64,000 bases of DNA from Pseudomonas shirazensis (GTDB lineage Bacteria > Pseudomonadota > Gammaproteobacteria > Pseudomonadales > Pseudomonadaceae). Made by a program: the position numbers and the translations under genes. Positions 35,239 to 50,723 of the stretch are shown here, one piece after another. The stretch lies in NCBI RefSeq assembly GCF_014268785.2, contig NZ_JABWRD020000001.1, positions 1 through 64,000 of the forward strand, read 5' to 3'. Position 1 is the first letter of the stretch. Every line of letters begins with the position of its first letter. The notes beneath the pieces were generated by a model. That model did not search any database, was not told where the DNA came from, and worked only from the letters and a program-made list of their open reading frames with translations.

Positions 35239-35280
35239 AATGGTGCAAACAGCAGAGGCTCTGAGGTTTGCACCATTTTT
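35239..35280 (+). terminator. Attenuator between aotJ and aotQ
   Basis: A perfect 12-bp stem (AATGGTGCAAAC / GTTTGCACCATT) with a 15-nt loop runs into a T-run (ATTTTTC). It is in the 91-bp gap inside the operon. Confidence 0.8.
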
Positions 35281-35308
35281 CATTCCCTAGGTCTGAGGAA
35301 TCCCAATC

Positions 35309-35998
35309 ATGTTGAAAGGCTACGGGGCAGTCATCCTCGATGGGGCGTGGCTGACGCTACAGCTCGCCCTGTCGTCGATGGCCCTGGCCATCGTGCTCGG
35401 TCTGATCGGCGTGGCGCTGCGCCTGTCGCCGGTGCGCTGGCTGGCCTGGCTCGGCGATATGTATGCCACGGTCATCCGCGGCATCCCGGATCTGGTGTTG
35501 ATCCTGCTGATTTTCTACGGCGGCCAGGACTTGCTCAATCGGTTGGCGCCGCTGCTGGGCTATGACGACTACATCGACCTCAACCCGCTGGCTGCCGGTA
35601 TCGGTACGCTGGGGTTCATCTTTGGCGCGTACCTGTCGGAAACCTTCCGCGGCGCGTTCCTGGGTATCCCCAAAGGGCAGGCCGAAGCCGGTGTGGCGTA
35701 CGGCATGAGCAGCCGCCAGGTGTTCTTCCGGGTGATGGTGCCGCAGATGATCCGCCTGGCCATTCCGGGCTTCACCAACAACTGGCTGGTATTGACCAAG
35801 GCGACCGCGTTGATCTCGGTGGTCGGTCTGCAAGACATGATGTTCAAGGCCAAGCAGGCGGCTGATGCCACCCGCGAACCCTTCACTTTCTTCCTGGCGG
35901 TGGCTGCGCTGTACCTGGTGCTCACCAGTGTTTCGCTGCTGGCGTTGAAATACCTTGAACGGCGCTACTCGGTAGGCGTCAAGGCGGCAGAACTATGA
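35309..35998 (+). CDS. aotQ: Arginine/ornithine ABC transporter permease AotQ
   Basis: A 229-residue HisQ-type permease with five membrane helices. The inner-membrane coupling motif EAGVAYGMSSRQVFFRVMVPQMIR (EAA loop) contacts the ATPase. Its stop overlaps the aotM start (ATGA), giving translational coupling. Confidence 0.93.
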   Translation: MLKGYGAVILDGAWLTLQLALSSMALAIVLGLIGVALRLSPVRWLAWLGDMYATVIRGIPDLVLILLIFYGGQDLLNRLAPLLGYDDYIDLNPLAAGIGTLGFIFGAYLSETFRGAFLGIPKGQAEAGVAYGMSSRQVFFRVMVPQMIRLAIPGFTNNWLVLTKATALISVVGLQDMMFKAKQAADATREPFTFFLAVAALYLVLTSVSLLALKYLERRYSVGVKAAEL

Positions 35999-36693
35999 TC
36001 TTTGACTACAACGTCATCTGGGAAGCCATGCCGCTGTACCTGGGCGGCTTGCTGACGACCCTGAAATTGCTGGCGTTCTCGCTGCTGTTCGGTTTGCTGG
36101 CAGCGGTACCGCTGGGGCTGATGCGGGTGTCCAAGCAGCCGCTGGTGAATGTGCCGGCCTGGCTCTACACCTATGTCATTCGTGGCACGCCAATGCTGGT
36201 GCAGCTGTTCTTGATCTACTACGGCCTGGCTCAGTTCGAGGCAGTGCGCGAGAGTATCTTCTGGCCGTGGCTGTCCAGCGCGACTTTCTGCGCGTGCCTG
36301 GCGTTTGCTGTCAATACCAGCGCCTACACCGCTGAAATCATCGCCGGCAGCCTCAAGGCCACGCCCCACGGCGAGATCGAAGCTGCCAAGGCGATGGGCA
36401 TGTCGCGCTACAAGATGTACCGCCGTATCCTGCTGCCGTCGGCCATGCGCCGCGCGCTGCCGCAGTACAGCAACGAAGTGATCATGATGCTGCAGACCAC
36501 CAGCCTGGCCTCGATCGTGACCCTGATCGACATCACCGGCGCGGCGCGTACCGTCAATGCCCAGTACTACCTGCCTTTCGAGGCCTACATCACCGCGGGT
36601 GTGTTCTACCTGTGCCTGACCTTCATTCTGGTGCGCCTGTTCAAGATGGCCGAACGCCGCTGGCTGGGCTACCTGGCGCCGCGCAAGCACTGA
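35995..36693 (+). CDS. aotM: Arginine/ornithine ABC transporter permease AotM
   Basis: A 232-residue HisM-type permease. It has the EAA loop EIEAAKAMGMSRYKMYRRILLPSAMRRALP and is the partner of AotQ in the heterodimeric channel. aotP starts 22 bp after its stop, so the aotO gene that lies here in P. aeruginosa is absent. Confidence 0.93.
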   Translation: MIFDYNVIWEAMPLYLGGLLTTLKLLAFSLLFGLLAAVPLGLMRVSKQPLVNVPAWLYTYVIRGTPMLVQLFLIYYGLAQFEAVRESIFWPWLSSATFCACLAFAVNTSAYTAEIIAGSLKATPHGEIEAAKAMGMSRYKMYRRILLPSAMRRALPQYSNEVIMMLQTTSLASIVTLIDITGAARTVNAQYYLPFEAYITAGVFYLCLTFILVRLFKMAERRWLGYLAPRKH

Positions 36694-36715
36694 CCGCTCT
36701 GTGAGAACCGACAGC

Positions 36716-37480
36716 ATGTACAAACTCGAAGTCCAAGACCTGCACAAGCGCTATGGCAGCCATGAAGTGCTCAAGGGCGTGTCCCTGGCGGCCAAGGCCG
36801 GCGATGTGATCAGCATCATCGGCTCCAGCGGTTCGGGCAAGTCGACCTTCCTGCGTTGCATCAACCTGCTCGAGCAACCGCATGCGGGCAAGATTCTGCT
36901 CAACAACGAAGAACTCAAGCTGGTTGCCGGCAAGGAAGGCGCGCTCAAGGCAGCCGATCCGCGCCAGTTGCAGCGGATGCGTTCGCGCCTGTCGATGGTG
37001 TTTCAGCATTTCAATCTGTGGGCGCACATGACCGCGCTCGAGAACATCATCGAAGCGCCGGTGCATGTGCTCGGCATGAACAAGAAAGAAGCCCTGGAGA
37101 AAGCCGAGCATTACCTGGCCAAGGTCGGCGTCTCGCACCGCAAGGACGCTTACCCTGGGCATATGTCCGGTGGTGAGCAGCAACGTGTGGCGATTGCCCG
37201 TGCGCTGGCCATGGAGCCGGAGGTGATGCTGTTCGACGAACCGACCTCGGCACTCGACCCGGAGCTGGTCGGTGATGTGCTCAAGGTCATGCAGTCGTTG
37301 GCCCAGGAGGGCCGCACCATGGTCGTGGTGACCCACGAAATGGGCTTTGCCCGCGAGGTCTCCAATCAGCTGGTGTTCCTGCATAAAGGCATCGTCGAGG
37401 AGCGTGGCAATCCGCGTGAGGTGTTGGTCAATCCGCAGTCGGAACGGCTCCAGCAGTTTCTCTCGGGCAGCTTGAAGTAA
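36716..37480 (+). CDS. aotP: Arginine/ornithine ABC transporter ATP-binding protein AotP
   Basis: A 254-residue ATPase with Walker A GSSGSGKST, Q-loop MVFQHFNLWAHMT, signature SGGEQQR, Walker B VMLFDEP and H-loop VVVTHEMGF. It powers uptake through AotQM. ATG 36716 (MYKLEVQDLHKRYGSHEVL) is the family start; the frame is open from 36701. A small 7-bp hairpin (37510-37528) separates it from argR. Confidence 0.95.
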   Translation: MYKLEVQDLHKRYGSHEVLKGVSLAAKAGDVISIIGSSGSGKSTFLRCINLLEQPHAGKILLNNEELKLVAGKEGALKAADPRQLQRMRSRLSMVFQHFNLWAHMTALENIIEAPVHVLGMNKKEALEKAEHYLAKVGVSHRKDAYPGHMSGGEQQRVAIARALAMEPEVMLFDEPTSALDPELVGDVLKVMQSLAQEGRTMVVVTHEMGFAREVSNQLVFLHKGIVEERGNPREVLVNPQSERLQQFLSGSLK

Positions 37481-37579
37481 CGCTGCACCTTTGCACCAGA
37501 ATAGGGCATGCTGCGCAGCGAGCGCAGCCATCCCCGGCGCAACTGACGCCACCTCTTCTCAGGTTTCGGACCACGCCCT

Positions 37580-38560
37580 ATGACCACCCAGCGTATCGGC
37601 TTTCTCATCTGGCCCAACACCCGGCCGCTGACCTTGGCCCTGGCCGAAGAAGCACTGCTGGTGGCCCAGCGGGTACATCCGGAAGTTATCTACGATCTGG
37701 TGTTTCTCCAGGCTGAACCTGGCGAGCGGCAGGGCTGGCAGTTGCCGGGCGAGGCCTGGAATGGTCGGCTCGAAGGTTTCCAGAAGCTCTTCGTGCTGGC
37801 TGACGAGCCGCCGCAGGCGGTCACGGCCGCGCTGTCGTCCGGGCTCAAGCAGCTGGCTCGCAGCGGTTGCGTGATTGCCGGGCTGTCGGCAGGTGTATAC
37901 CCGCTGGCGCAGCTCGGCCTGCTCGATGGCTATCGCGCCGCGGTGCACTGGCGCTGGCAGGATGATTTTGCCGAACGCTTCCCCAAGGTGATTGCCACCA
38001 GCCATCTGTTCGACTGGGACCGTGATCGCCTGACGGCCTGTGGCGGCATGGCCGTAGTCGACCTGTTGCTGGCCGTGCTGGCCCGTGACCATGGCGCCGA
38101 GCTTGCGGGTGCGGTGTCCGAAGAACTGGTGGTCGAGCGTATTCGTGAGGGCGGCGAGCGGCAGCGTATCCCGCTGCAGAACCGCCTTGGCTCGAGCCAT
38201 CCCAAGCTGACCCAGGCTGTGCTGTTGATGGAAGCCAACATCGAAGAGCCGCTCACCACCGATGAGATCGCCCAGCATGTGTGCGTCTCGCGGCGCCAGC
38301 TGGAGCGGATCTTCAAGCAGTACCTCAATCGCGTGCCGAGCCAGTATTATCTTGAGCTGCGCTTGAACAAGGCGCGGCAGATGTTGATGCAGACCAGCAA
38401 GTCGATCATCCAGATCGGCCTGTCATGCGGGTTCTCGTCGGGGCCGCATTTTTCCAGCGCCTACCGCAACTTCTTCGGCGCGACGCCGCGTGAAGACCGT
38501 AACCAGCGGCGCAATAACAGCCCGTTCGAGCTTAGTTCGGCGCCTTCGGTCGACAAGTAG
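37580..38560 (+). CDS. argR: Arginine-responsive regulator ArgR (AraC/XylS type)
   Basis: A 326-residue regulator of the Pseudomonas type, unrelated to E. coli ArgR. The N-terminal DJ-1/PfpI-like domain (about 1-190, with SGCVIAGLSAGVYPLAQLGLLD) is joined to a C-terminal AraC helix-turn-helix pair (TTDEIAQHVCVSRRQLERIFKQYL and QIGLSCGFSSGPHFSSAYRNFFG). It activates the aot and aru genes in response to arginine. Two ArgR-type half-sites lie ahead of aruC downstream. Confidence 0.95.
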   Translation: MTTQRIGFLIWPNTRPLTLALAEEALLVAQRVHPEVIYDLVFLQAEPGERQGWQLPGEAWNGRLEGFQKLFVLADEPPQAVTAALSSGLKQLARSGCVIAGLSAGVYPLAQLGLLDGYRAAVHWRWQDDFAERFPKVIATSHLFDWDRDRLTACGGMAVVDLLLAVLARDHGAELAGAVSEELVVERIREGGERQRIPLQNRLGSSHPKLTQAVLLMEANIEEPLTTDEIAQHVCVSRRQLERIFKQYLNRVPSQYYLELRLNKARQMLMQTSKSIIQIGLSCGFSSGPHFSSAYRNFFGATPREDRNQRRNNSPFELSSAPSVDK

Positions 38561-38678
38561 CATATTGGGGCCGTTGCACGGCCCTAGTAGTCATGTGAAC
38601 AACTGTTCTCTCAATTACCCGCCACCTCTCCCCGACAGTTCCTTGCTCCTTTACACTGCGCGATTGCGACAGTGTTTG

Positions 38679-38694
38679 TCGCATTGCCGAAAAC
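38679..38694 (+). promoter_or_regulatory. ArgR half-site 1 upstream of aruC
   Basis: TGTCGC-N8-AA matches the ArgR half-site perfectly and is about 70 bp upstream of the likely -10 element TACAAT (38765-38770). Confidence 0.65.
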
Positions 38695-38722
38695 CTCTTT
38701 GAAACACGGTTTGGCGCTGTAA

Positions 38723-40030
<1,308 letters not shown>

Positions 40031-40042
40031 CATACAGCGATT

Positions 40043-40076
40043 CTGTCGCCGCTGTCAGCAGTGCCAGCGGCGACAG
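40043..40076 (+). terminator. First hairpin between aruC and aruF
   Basis: A perfect 12-bp stem (CTGTCGCCGCTG / CAGCGGCGACAG) with a 10-nt loop begins 12 nt after the aruC stop. It has no T-run and may protect the aruC mRNA end. Confidence 0.55.
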
Positions 40077-40088
40077 CAGAATTCCAGC

Positions 40089-40118
40089 GCGGGTGCCTTG
40101 TCTCAGACGGGCACCCGC
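40089..40118 (+). terminator. Second hairpin between aruC and aruF, terminator-like
   Basis: A 9-bp stem (GCGGGTGCC / GGCACCCGC) with a 12-nt loop is followed by CGTTTTGCC. It may partly terminate transcription between aruC and aruF. Confidence 0.6.
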
Positions 40119-40169
40119 CGTTTTGCCGCACCACGCTGTGCGGCCCGTATTCCCGAAAGGAGTGACACC

Positions 40170-41189
40170 ATGCTGGTAATGCGCCCCGCGCAAATGGCTG
40201 ACCTGAATGAAGTGCAGCGCATGGCTGCGGACAGCCCGGTTGGTGTCACTTCGCTGCCTGATGACGCTGCGCGTCTGGGCGACAAGATTGCCGCGTCGGA
40301 AACCTCATTTGCCGCCGAGGTCAGCTTCAATGGCGAAGAGAGCTACTTCTTCGTGCTCGAAGACACCAGCACCGGCAAGCTGGCCGGCTGCTCGGCCATC
40401 GTCGCCTCGGCGGGCTACTCGGAGCCGTTCTACAGCTTTCGTAACGAGACCTTTGTGCATGCATCGCGCGAGCTGAAGATTCACAACAAGATCCACGTCC
40501 TGTCGCTGTGCCACGACCTCACCGGCAACAGCCTGCTTACCAGTTTCTACGTGCTGCCGGAGCTGGTGGCCAGCGGCTTTGCCGAGCTCAATTCGCGCGG
40601 CCGCCTGCTGTTCATGGCCGCCCACCCGGAGCGCTTTGCCGACTCGGTGGTTACCGAGATCGTCGGCTACAGCGACGAGCAGGGTGAGTCGCCGTTCTGG
40701 GATTCGATCGGGCGTAACTTCTTCGACCTGAACTATTCCGACGCCGAGCGCCTGTGCGGGCTGAAGAGCCGGACCTTCCTCGCCGAGCTGATGCCGCATT
40801 ATCCGATCTATGTACCGCTGCTGCCGGACAACGCTCAGGAGGCGATGGGGCAGGTGCATCCGCGGGCGCAGATCACCTTCGACATCCTCATGCGTGAAGG
40901 CTTCGAGACCGAGCATTACATCGACATCTTCGACGGTGGCCCGACCCTGCACGCACGTGCCTCGGGGATCCGCTCGATCAGCCAGAGCCGAGTAGTCCCG
41001 GTCAAGCTCGACGAGGCCACAGTCAAGGGTGGCCGCTCGTACCTGGTCTGCAATGGCCAGTTGCAGGACTACCGCGCCGTGTTGCTGGAGCTGGACTGGG
41101 TGCCGGGCAAGCCGGTCAGCCTGAGTAGTGAAGCGGCCGATGCCCTGGGCGTCGGTGAAGGTGCCAGCGTGCGCCTGGTCGCTGTTTGA
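40170..41189 (+). CDS. aruF: Arginine N-succinyltransferase, alpha subunit
   Basis: A 339-residue AstA-family acyltransferase subunit. N-terminal MLVMRPAQMADLNEVQRMAADSPVGVTSLP and VLSLCHDLTGNSLLTSF match AruF. With AruG it transfers succinyl from succinyl-CoA to arginine, the first pathway step. ATG 40170 after AAAGGAGTG is chosen over the upstream frame start. Confidence 0.94.
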   Translation: MLVMRPAQMADLNEVQRMAADSPVGVTSLPDDAARLGDKIAASETSFAAEVSFNGEESYFFVLEDTSTGKLAGCSAIVASAGYSEPFYSFRNETFVHASRELKIHNKIHVLSLCHDLTGNSLLTSFYVLPELVASGFAELNSRGRLLFMAAHPERFADSVVTEIVGYSDEQGESPFWDSIGRNFFDLNYSDAERLCGLKSRTFLAELMPHYPIYVPLLPDNAQEAMGQVHPRAQITFDILMREGFETEHYIDIFDGGPTLHARASGIRSISQSRVVPVKLDEATVKGGRSYLVCNGQLQDYRAVLLELDWVPGKPVSLSSEAADALGVGEGASVRLVAV

Positions 41190-41267
41190 CCGGCCTGGCC
41201 CTAGCGCCAGCGCTCGCGACCCGCACCCGTCTTGCGGCCGGCACAGACCGCCGCTCAAGGAGATAGC

Positions 41268-43759
<2,492 letters not shown>

Positions 43760-43782
43760 CAAATGGTCTCGGAGCCTTGCCG

Positions 43783-45132
43783 ATGAAATCCTATGAAGTG
43801 AATTTTGATGGCCTGGTAGGGCCGACCCATAACTACGGCGGCCTGTCGTACGGCAACGTGGCCTCGCAGAGCAACAGCCAGCAGTGCTCCAACCCGCGGG
43901 AAGCGGCGCGTCAGGGCCTGGCCAAGATGAAGGCGCTGAGCGACATGGGCTTCAAGCAGGGCGTACTCGCCCCGCAGGAGCGCCCGGACGTTGCTGCCTT
44001 GCGCCGGCTCGGCTTCAGCGGCAGTGACGCCGAGGTGATCCGTCGCGCCGCCCAGGAGGCCCTGCCGTTGCTGGTCGCCAGCTGCTCGGCCTCGAGCATG
44101 TGGGTGGCCAACGCGGCCACGGTCAGCCCGAGCGCCGACACTGCCGATGGTCGCGTGCATTTCACCGCCGCCAACCTCAACTGCAAGTACCACCGCAGCA
44201 TCGAGCATCCGACCACCAGCCGCGTGCTGGCGGCGATGTTCGCCGATGAGCAGGTATTCGCCCACCACCAGGCGCTACCGGCGGTGGCCCAGTTTGGTGA
44301 CGAAGGCGCGGCCAACCACACGCGCTTCTGTCGCAGCTATGGCGAGCCCGGCGTAGAGTTTTTTGTCTACGGCCGCAGTGCCTTCGACAGCCGCTACCCG
44401 GCGCCGCAGAAGTACCCGGCACGCCAGACCCTGGAAGCTTCGCAGGCCGTCGCTCGCTTGCACGGCCTCAGTGCTGATGGGGTGGTCTACGCTCAACAGA
44501 ATCCAGCGGTGATCGACCAGGGCGTGTTCCATAACGACGTGATTTCGGTAGGTAACGGCGAAGTGCTGTTCTACCACGAGGATGCCTTCCTCGAGACCGA
44601 TGCGGTACTTGCCCAGCTGCAGGCTAAACTGGCCGGCAAGGGCGGCAAGTTCCAGAGCATCTGCGTGCCACGGGCGGCGGTGGCAGTGGAGGACGCGGTG
44701 CGTTCCTACCTGTTCAACAGCCAACTGCTGTCACGCGAAGACGGCTCGATGCTGCTGGTGGTGCCGGAAGAGTGCCGCAACAACCCGCGCGTCTGGGACT
44801 ACCTGAGCCAGTTGACCAGCCGGGGTGGCCCGGTCAAGGAGGTCAAGGTGTTCGATCTCAAGCAGAGCATGCAGAACGGCGGCGGCCCGGCGTGCCTGCG
44901 TCTGCGCGTGGCCTTGAAAGAATCCGAGCTGGCGGCGGTCAATCCAGGGGTTATCATGTCGGCGCCGCTGTACGACAGCCTGATCCAGTGGGTCGATCGG
45001 CACTATCGCGATCGCATGAGCGACAGCGACCTGGCCGACCCGCAACTGCTCACCGAATGCCGTACGGCCCTGGATGACCTGACCCAACTGCTCAAGCTGG
45101 GTTCGGTCTATCCGTTCCAACGCCAACCTTGA
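43783..45132 (+). CDS. aruB: N-succinylarginine dihydrolase
   Basis: A 449-residue AstB-family hydrolase of the amidinotransferase fold. [25 protein letters not shown] and [25 protein letters not shown] are conserved, and the Cys in [11 protein letters not shown] is the catalytic nucleophile. It converts succinylarginine to succinylornithine, ammonia and CO2. ATG 43783 is preferred to the TTG at 43777. Confidence 0.95.
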   Translation: MKSYEVNFDGLVGPTHNYGGLSYGNVASQSNSQQCSNPREAARQGLAKMKALSDMGFKQGVLAPQERPDVAALRRLGFSGSDAEVIRRAAQEALPLLVASCSASSMWVANAATVSPSADTADGRVHFTAANLNCKYHRSIEHPTTSRVLAAMFADEQVFAHHQALPAVAQFGDEGAANHTRFCRSYGEPGVEFFVYGRSAFDSRYPAPQKYPARQTLEASQAVARLHGLSADGVVYAQQNPAVIDQGVFHNDVISVGNGEVLFYHEDAFLETDAVLAQLQAKLAGKGGKFQSICVPRAAVAVEDAVRSYLFNSQLLSREDGSMLLVVPEECRNNPRVWDYLSQLTSRGGPVKEVKVFDLKQSMQNGGGPACLRLRVALKESELAAVNPGVIMSAPLYDSLIQWVDRHYRDRMSDSDLADPQLLTECRTALDDLTQLLKLGSVYPFQRQP

Positions 45133-45147
45133 AGAGAGAATTACGTA

Positions 45148-45444
45148 ATGTCTGACGCCCTGCGCCTGATCCTGGAAGACGATGATGGCACCCAACTGGA
45201 AACCTCCTGCACGCGCTTTGCCGTGCTCTGGCAGGGCAAGGAAGTCTGGATTCAGCAGGACGGCCGCGGCCAGCTGCTGATCGGTGTGGACGTCGCTGAA
45301 GGCGATGCCGAGTTCGCCAACCTGCTGCTGCGCCCGATGGCCACCAACCTGGTCAGCCTGCAGCTGGAGATGGAGCCGGCTGAGCTGGGCGACGACGATG
45401 AGGATGGCCACGTGCACGGCCCGGATTGCGGTCACCACCACTAA
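45148..45444 (+). CDS. Conserved small His-rich protein of the aru operon
   Basis: A 98-residue acidic protein located between aruB and aruE, starting 15 bp after aruB. The C-terminal tail [17 protein letters not shown] carries His and Cys residues that suggest metal binding. Orthologues at this place are often annotated as topoisomerase II, but nothing in this short sequence resembles a topoisomerase. Its operon position hints at a role in arginine breakdown, perhaps metal supply to the zinc enzyme AruE; that is inference. Confidence 0.8.
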   Translation: MSDALRLILEDDDGTQLETSCTRFAVLWQGKEVWIQQDGRGQLLIGVDVAEGDAEFANLLLRPMATNLVSLQLEMEPAELGDDDEDGHVHGPDCGHHH

Positions 45445-45454
45445 GGATGTGCCT

Positions 45455-46462
45455 ATGCTCGCCCTCGGCAAACTGCTTGACCTGACGCTTGGCGGCCGTG
45501 AGCCGGGCGAGAAGACTCAATCGACATCAGCAGGCCTGCGCCTGCGTTGGCTGGGGGAGGGCGCGCTGGAAGTGACGCCGCCGAAGGTGGACGACGGCAC
45601 CTTGCATCTGCTGCTGTCGGCGGGTATTCACGGTAACGAGACCGCGCCGATCGAGTTGCTCGATCAATTGCTGCAGGACATCGCCAGGGGCGAGATCGTG
45701 CCGCAGGCGCGGATCCTGTTCCTGTTTGGCAGCCCAATGGCGATGCGTGCAGGCCAGCGTTACCTTGAGCAGGACCTGAACCGCTTGTTCAACGGTCGGC
45801 ACGAATCGTCGAGCGGTTTCGAAGCGCTGCGTGCTGCCGAGCTGGAGCAGTACGCCCGCACGTTCTTCAGCGTGGCCGGGCGCAATCGCCTGCACTACGA
45901 CCTGCACACCGCGATCCGCGGCTCGAAGATCGAGCAGTTTGCCCTGTACCCGTACAAGGACGGCCGCCAGCATTCGCGCCGCGAGTTGGCACGCCTGAGC
46001 CAGGCCGGGATGCAGGCGGTGTTGCTGCAGAGCAAGACCTCGATCACCTTCAGTGCCTTCACCTACGAACAGCTCGAAGCCGAGGCGTTTACCTTGGAAC
46101 TGGGCAAGGCACGCCCGTTCGGGCAGAACGAAGAGGTCAACCTTGACCGTTTGCACAAGCGCCTGGTGCAGATCATCGAAGGCAAGGAGCCGGCGGTCGA
46201 CGACAGTTTCGACGGCTTGCAATTGTTCAGCGTGGCCCGCGAAATCATCAAGCACAGCGACCACTTCCACCTGCACCTGCCGGATGACATCGAAAATTTC
46301 TCCGAGCTGAGCAAGGGTTACCTGCTGGCCGAAGATCTGGCTGAAACCCGCTGGATCGTCGAGGAGGAGGGCGCGCGCATCATCTTCCCCAACCCCAAGG
46401 TGCGCAACGGCCTGCGTGCGGGCATTCTGATCGTGCCCGATTCAGGCCAGCGCCTGAGCTGA
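45455..46462 (+). CDS. aruE: Succinylglutamate desuccinylase
   Basis: A 335-residue AstE-family zinc hydrolase. The metal ligands are in [11 protein letters not shown] and [11 protein letters not shown], and the catalytic Glu is in [14 protein letters not shown]. It releases glutamate and succinate, the last pathway step. ATG 45455 ([14 protein letters not shown]) is chosen; the frame runs upstream through the small gene. No strong terminator is seen in the 280 bp before alaS. Confidence 0.94.
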   Translation: MLALGKLLDLTLGGREPGEKTQSTSAGLRLRWLGEGALEVTPPKVDDGTLHLLLSAGIHGNETAPIELLDQLLQDIARGEIVPQARILFLFGSPMAMRAGQRYLEQDLNRLFNGRHESSSGFEALRAAELEQYARTFFSVAGRNRLHYDLHTAIRGSKIEQFALYPYKDGRQHSRRELARLSQAGMQAVLLQSKTSITFSAFTYEQLEAEAFTLELGKARPFGQNEEVNLDRLHKRLVQIIEGKEPAVDDSFDGLQLFSVAREIIKHSDHFHLHLPDDIENFSELSKGYLLAEDLAETRWIVEEEGARIIFPNPKVRNGLRAGILIVPDSGQRLS

Positions 46463-46673
46463 TCCGTACCATTTGGCGCTGGCTGCGCGCTGCGTGGCCA
46501 GCCTCGAGCGGCGCATCCTGGCTGTTTTTCCCTACCCCAGCGGTAATTGGCTTGCCAGCGGCCAAACCCTCGCCTTAGCATCCCCTTCAAGTTTTTAGCT
46601 GTGCTGACCTGAAATTGCCCGCAAACGACCTTTCAGGGCGCATAAACACACTGCATCCAGCTTGCAGGACCGA

Positions 46674-46679
46674 TATAAT
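46674..46679 (+). promoter_or_regulatory. -10 element of alaS
   Basis: A perfect TATAAT lies 63 bp upstream of the alaS start. The sequence at the -35 position (CTGCAT) is weak. Confidence 0.5.
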
Positions 46680-46742
46680 GCGGCCCTTTGCCGTCGTTTC
46701 GACGTGTTTGCCTTAACGGCCGCCGTTTCCGTGGAAGAACCT

Positions 46743-49367
<2,625 letters not shown>

Positions 49368-49370
49368 GAT

Positions 49371-49402
49371 GAAACGGCCCGCTAGTGATAGCGGGCCGTT
49401 TC
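49371..49402 (+). terminator. Rho-independent-type terminator of alaS
   Basis: A perfect 14-bp stem (GAAACGGCCCGCTA / TAGCGGGCCGTTTC) with a GTGA loop begins 3 nt after the stop. The stem itself ends in TTTC and TTGTTTATT follows 8 nt later. Confidence 0.8.
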
Positions 49403-49451
49403 AGGTTGGATTGTTTATTGGGTGCCCATCACGGGCAGAGGCAGCTTTGAA

Positions 49452-50687
49452 ATGGCGTTGATCGTACAGAAATTTGGCGGCACCTCTGTCGGATCCATCG
49501 AGCGGATCGAGCAGGTTGCCGACAAGGTCAAGAAATTCCGCGAGGCAGGCGATGACCTGGTCGTGGTCCTGTCGGCCATGAGCGGGGAGACCAACCGCTT
49601 GCTGGACCTGGCCAAGCAGATTAGCGACAAGCCAGTTCCGCGTGAGCTGGATGTGATCGTGTCGACTGGCGAGCAGGTGACCATTGCCCTGCTGGCCATG
49701 GCCTTGATCAAGCGTGGCGTGCCGGCGGTGTCCTACACCGGCAACCAGGTGCGCATTCTCACCGACAGCGCGCACAACAAGGCGCGCATCCTGCAGATCG
49801 ACGACCAGAAGATTCGTGCCGACCTCAAGGCCGGCCGTGTGGTTGTCGTGGCGGGCTTCCAGGGCGTCGACGAGAACGGCAGCATCACCACCCTCGGTCG
49901 TGGCGGTTCGGACACCACTGGTGTGGCCCTGGCGGCCGCGCTGAAGGCTGACGAGTGCCAGATCTACACCGACGTCGATGGTGTCTACACCACCGACCCG
50001 CGGGTGGTACCGCAGGCGCGCCGTCTGGAGAAGATCACCTTCGAAGAGATGCTGGAAATGGCCAGCCTCGGTTCCAAGGTGCTGCAGATCCGCTCTGTCG
50101 AATTCGCTGGCAAGTACAACGTTCCGTTGCGCGTGCTGCACAGTTTCAAGGAGGGTCCAGGTACCCTCATTACCATTGATGAAGAGGAATCCATGGAACA
50201 GCCGATCATTTCCGGTATCGCCTTCAACCGTGATGAAGCCAAGCTGACCATTCGTGGCGTGCCGGATACCCCAGGCGTTGCCTTCAAGATCCTCGGCCCG
50301 ATCAGCGCTTCGAACATCGAAGTCGACATGATCGTGCAGAACGTTGCCCACGATAACACCACCGATTTCACCTTCACCGTGCACCGCAACGAGTACGAAG
50401 CGGCGCACAAGGTGTTGGAAAACACTGCGCGCGAGATCGGCGCCCGTGAAGTGATCGGCGATACCAAGATTGCCAAGGTATCGATCGTCGGCGTCGGCAT
50501 GCGCTCGCACGCCGGCGTTGCCAGCCGCATGTTCGAAGCGCTGGCCAAGGAGACCATCAACATCCAGATGATCTCCACGTCCGAGATCAAGGTTTCGGTG
50601 GTCATTGAAGAGAAGTACCTCGAACTGGCCGTGCGCGCCCTGCACACCGCCTTTGAGCTGGATGCGCCTGCCCGCCAAGGCGAGTAA
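49452..50687 (+). CDS. lysC: Aspartate kinase (alpha subunit, full length)
   Basis: A 411-residue aspartokinase, the first step of Lys, Thr and Met synthesis. The kinase domain starts MALIVQKFGGTSVGSIERIE and has RGGSDTTGVALAAALKADEC. Two ACT domains (about 265-411) mediate feedback inhibition. ATG 49452 is the family start. An internal start at 50193 probably makes a separate beta subunit. A hairpin follows at 50704-50723. Confidence 0.96.
   Translation: MALIVQKFGGTSVGSIERIEQVADKVKKFREAGDDLVVVLSAMSGETNRLLDLAKQISDKPVPRELDVIVSTGEQVTIALLAMALIKRGVPAVSYTGNQVRILTDSAHNKARILQIDDQKIRADLKAGRVVVVAGFQGVDENGSITTLGRGGSDTTGVALAAALKADECQIYTDVDGVYTTDPRVVPQARRLEKITFEEMLEMASLGSKVLQIRSVEFAGKYNVPLRVLHSFKEGPGTLITIDEEESMEQPIISGIAFNRDEAKLTIRGVPDTPGVAFKILGPISASNIEVDMIVQNVAHDNTTDFTFTVHRNEYEAAHKVLENTAREIGAREVIGDTKIAKVSIVGVGMRSHAGVASRMFEALAKETINIQMISTSEIKVSVVIEEKYLELAVRALHTAFELDAPARQGE
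50193..50687 (+). CDS. Aspartate kinase beta subunit (internal in-frame start)
   Basis: An in-frame ATG (MEQPIISGIAFNRDEAKL) is preceded by the ribosome site AGAGGA at a good distance. It would yield a 164-residue protein made only of the two ACT domains. Such overlapping alpha2beta2 aspartokinases are known in Bacillus and Corynebacterium. Translation here is inferred. Confidence 0.6.
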   Translation: MEQPIISGIAFNRDEAKLTIRGVPDTPGVAFKILGPISASNIEVDMIVQNVAHDNTTDFTFTVHRNEYEAAHKVLENTAREIGAREVIGDTKIAKVSIVGVGMRSHAGVASRMFEALAKETINIQMISTSEIKVSVVIEEKYLELAVRALHTAFELDAPARQGE

Positions 50688-50703
50688 CGCGTAGCCAGGA
50701 GGA

Positions 50704-50723
50704 GGGCGCGGCTTGCCGCGCCC
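50704..50723 (+). terminator. Hairpin downstream of lysC
   Basis: An 8-bp stem (GGGCGCGG / CCGCGCCC) with a CTTG loop, followed by TTCGCGTTTCC, begins 17 bp after lysC and before rsmA. Confidence 0.65.

Noticed and set aside
34312..35283. 323-codon minus-strand frame opposite aotJ
   Set aside because: aotJ has a signal peptide and family motifs; this frame is a shadow.
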